Assembly: GCA_947627145.1 (NCBI GenBank)
Contig: CANQUW010000007.1
Span: forward strand, 1 to 20,023
Length of the DNA: 20,023 bases
Reading direction: 5' to 3'
From: an uncultured Bacilli bacterium
GTDB lineage: Bacteria; Bacillota_I; Bacilli_A; RF39; UBA660
Below, piece by piece: positions 19,997 through 20,023 of this stretch (position 1 is the stretch's first letter; each line of letters opens with the position of its first letter). The position numbers and the translations under genes were made by a program. Below the pieces are notes generated by a model. It was not told where the DNA came from, made no database searches, and worked only from the letters and a program-made list of their open reading frames with translations.

Positions 19997-20023
19997 GTAT
20001 GTAGAAACTAATAATCTAGGGTT

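Overview
The window is very AT-rich and comes from a spore-forming low-GC Bacillota (Firmicutes). Pointers are two CotY/CotZ-type spore coat proteins, a KinB-like sensor kinase with tandem Spo0A boxes in front of it, a T-box leader on ileS, and the Bacillus-type gene pairs trpS/yjbA and rpsU/yqeY. I cannot place the species; an uncultured gut member of the Bacilli or Clostridia would fit. Most genes lie on the minus strand.

Region by region. 1-2695 holds the trpS 3' part, a YjbA-like gene with a small membrane-protein gene, yebC, and a DUF192-like gene. 2696-4848 (minus) is rpsU, yqeY and a long protein built from about 34-residue helical repeats. 4946-7964 (minus) is a compact class II bacteriocin operon: direct-repeat operator, C39-peptidase ABC exporter (apparently starting at AUU), HlyD-like accessory protein, two double-glycine-leader peptides with GxxxG motifs (a probable two-peptide bacteriocin), and a 42-residue membrane peptide that may give immunity. 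8007-8309 carries two tandem copies of an unrecognised structured RNA, each with its own sigma-A promoter; the second runs antisense into the 3' end of a PBECR-type nuclease gene (8264-8749). 8982-9880 is a tRNA-Arg followed by a duplicated cassette. Each cassette encodes a convergent small RNA and a 22-27 residue hydrophobic peptide, laid out like the par/Fst type I toxin-antitoxin loci. The second copy has lost its tRNA to decay, and a third, diverged copy lies at 16750-17000. 9860-13512 is ileS (GIHH, eukaryote-like type) with an Ile T-box and a downstream XRE regulator. 13555-16650 holds a small unknown gene (again apparently AUU-started), an M29 aminopeptidase, a small Gly/Pro/Tyr-rich protein and the KinB-like kinase. 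17060-17160 is a free-standing hairpin RNA, 17205-18619 an intact IS150-type (IS3) element, 18643-18957 a membrane-anchored EIIB-like protein without its phospho-cysteine, and 19105-19996 two spore coat genes with a terminator.

The region worth most attention is 4946-9880 plus 16750-17000: bacteriocin export, a nuclease with a convergent structured RNA, and a small family of short hydrophobic peptides. Each of those peptides faces a convergent RNA, and in copies A and B the segment of that RNA complementary to the peptide mRNA leader changes together with the leader. All functions are inferred from sequence.
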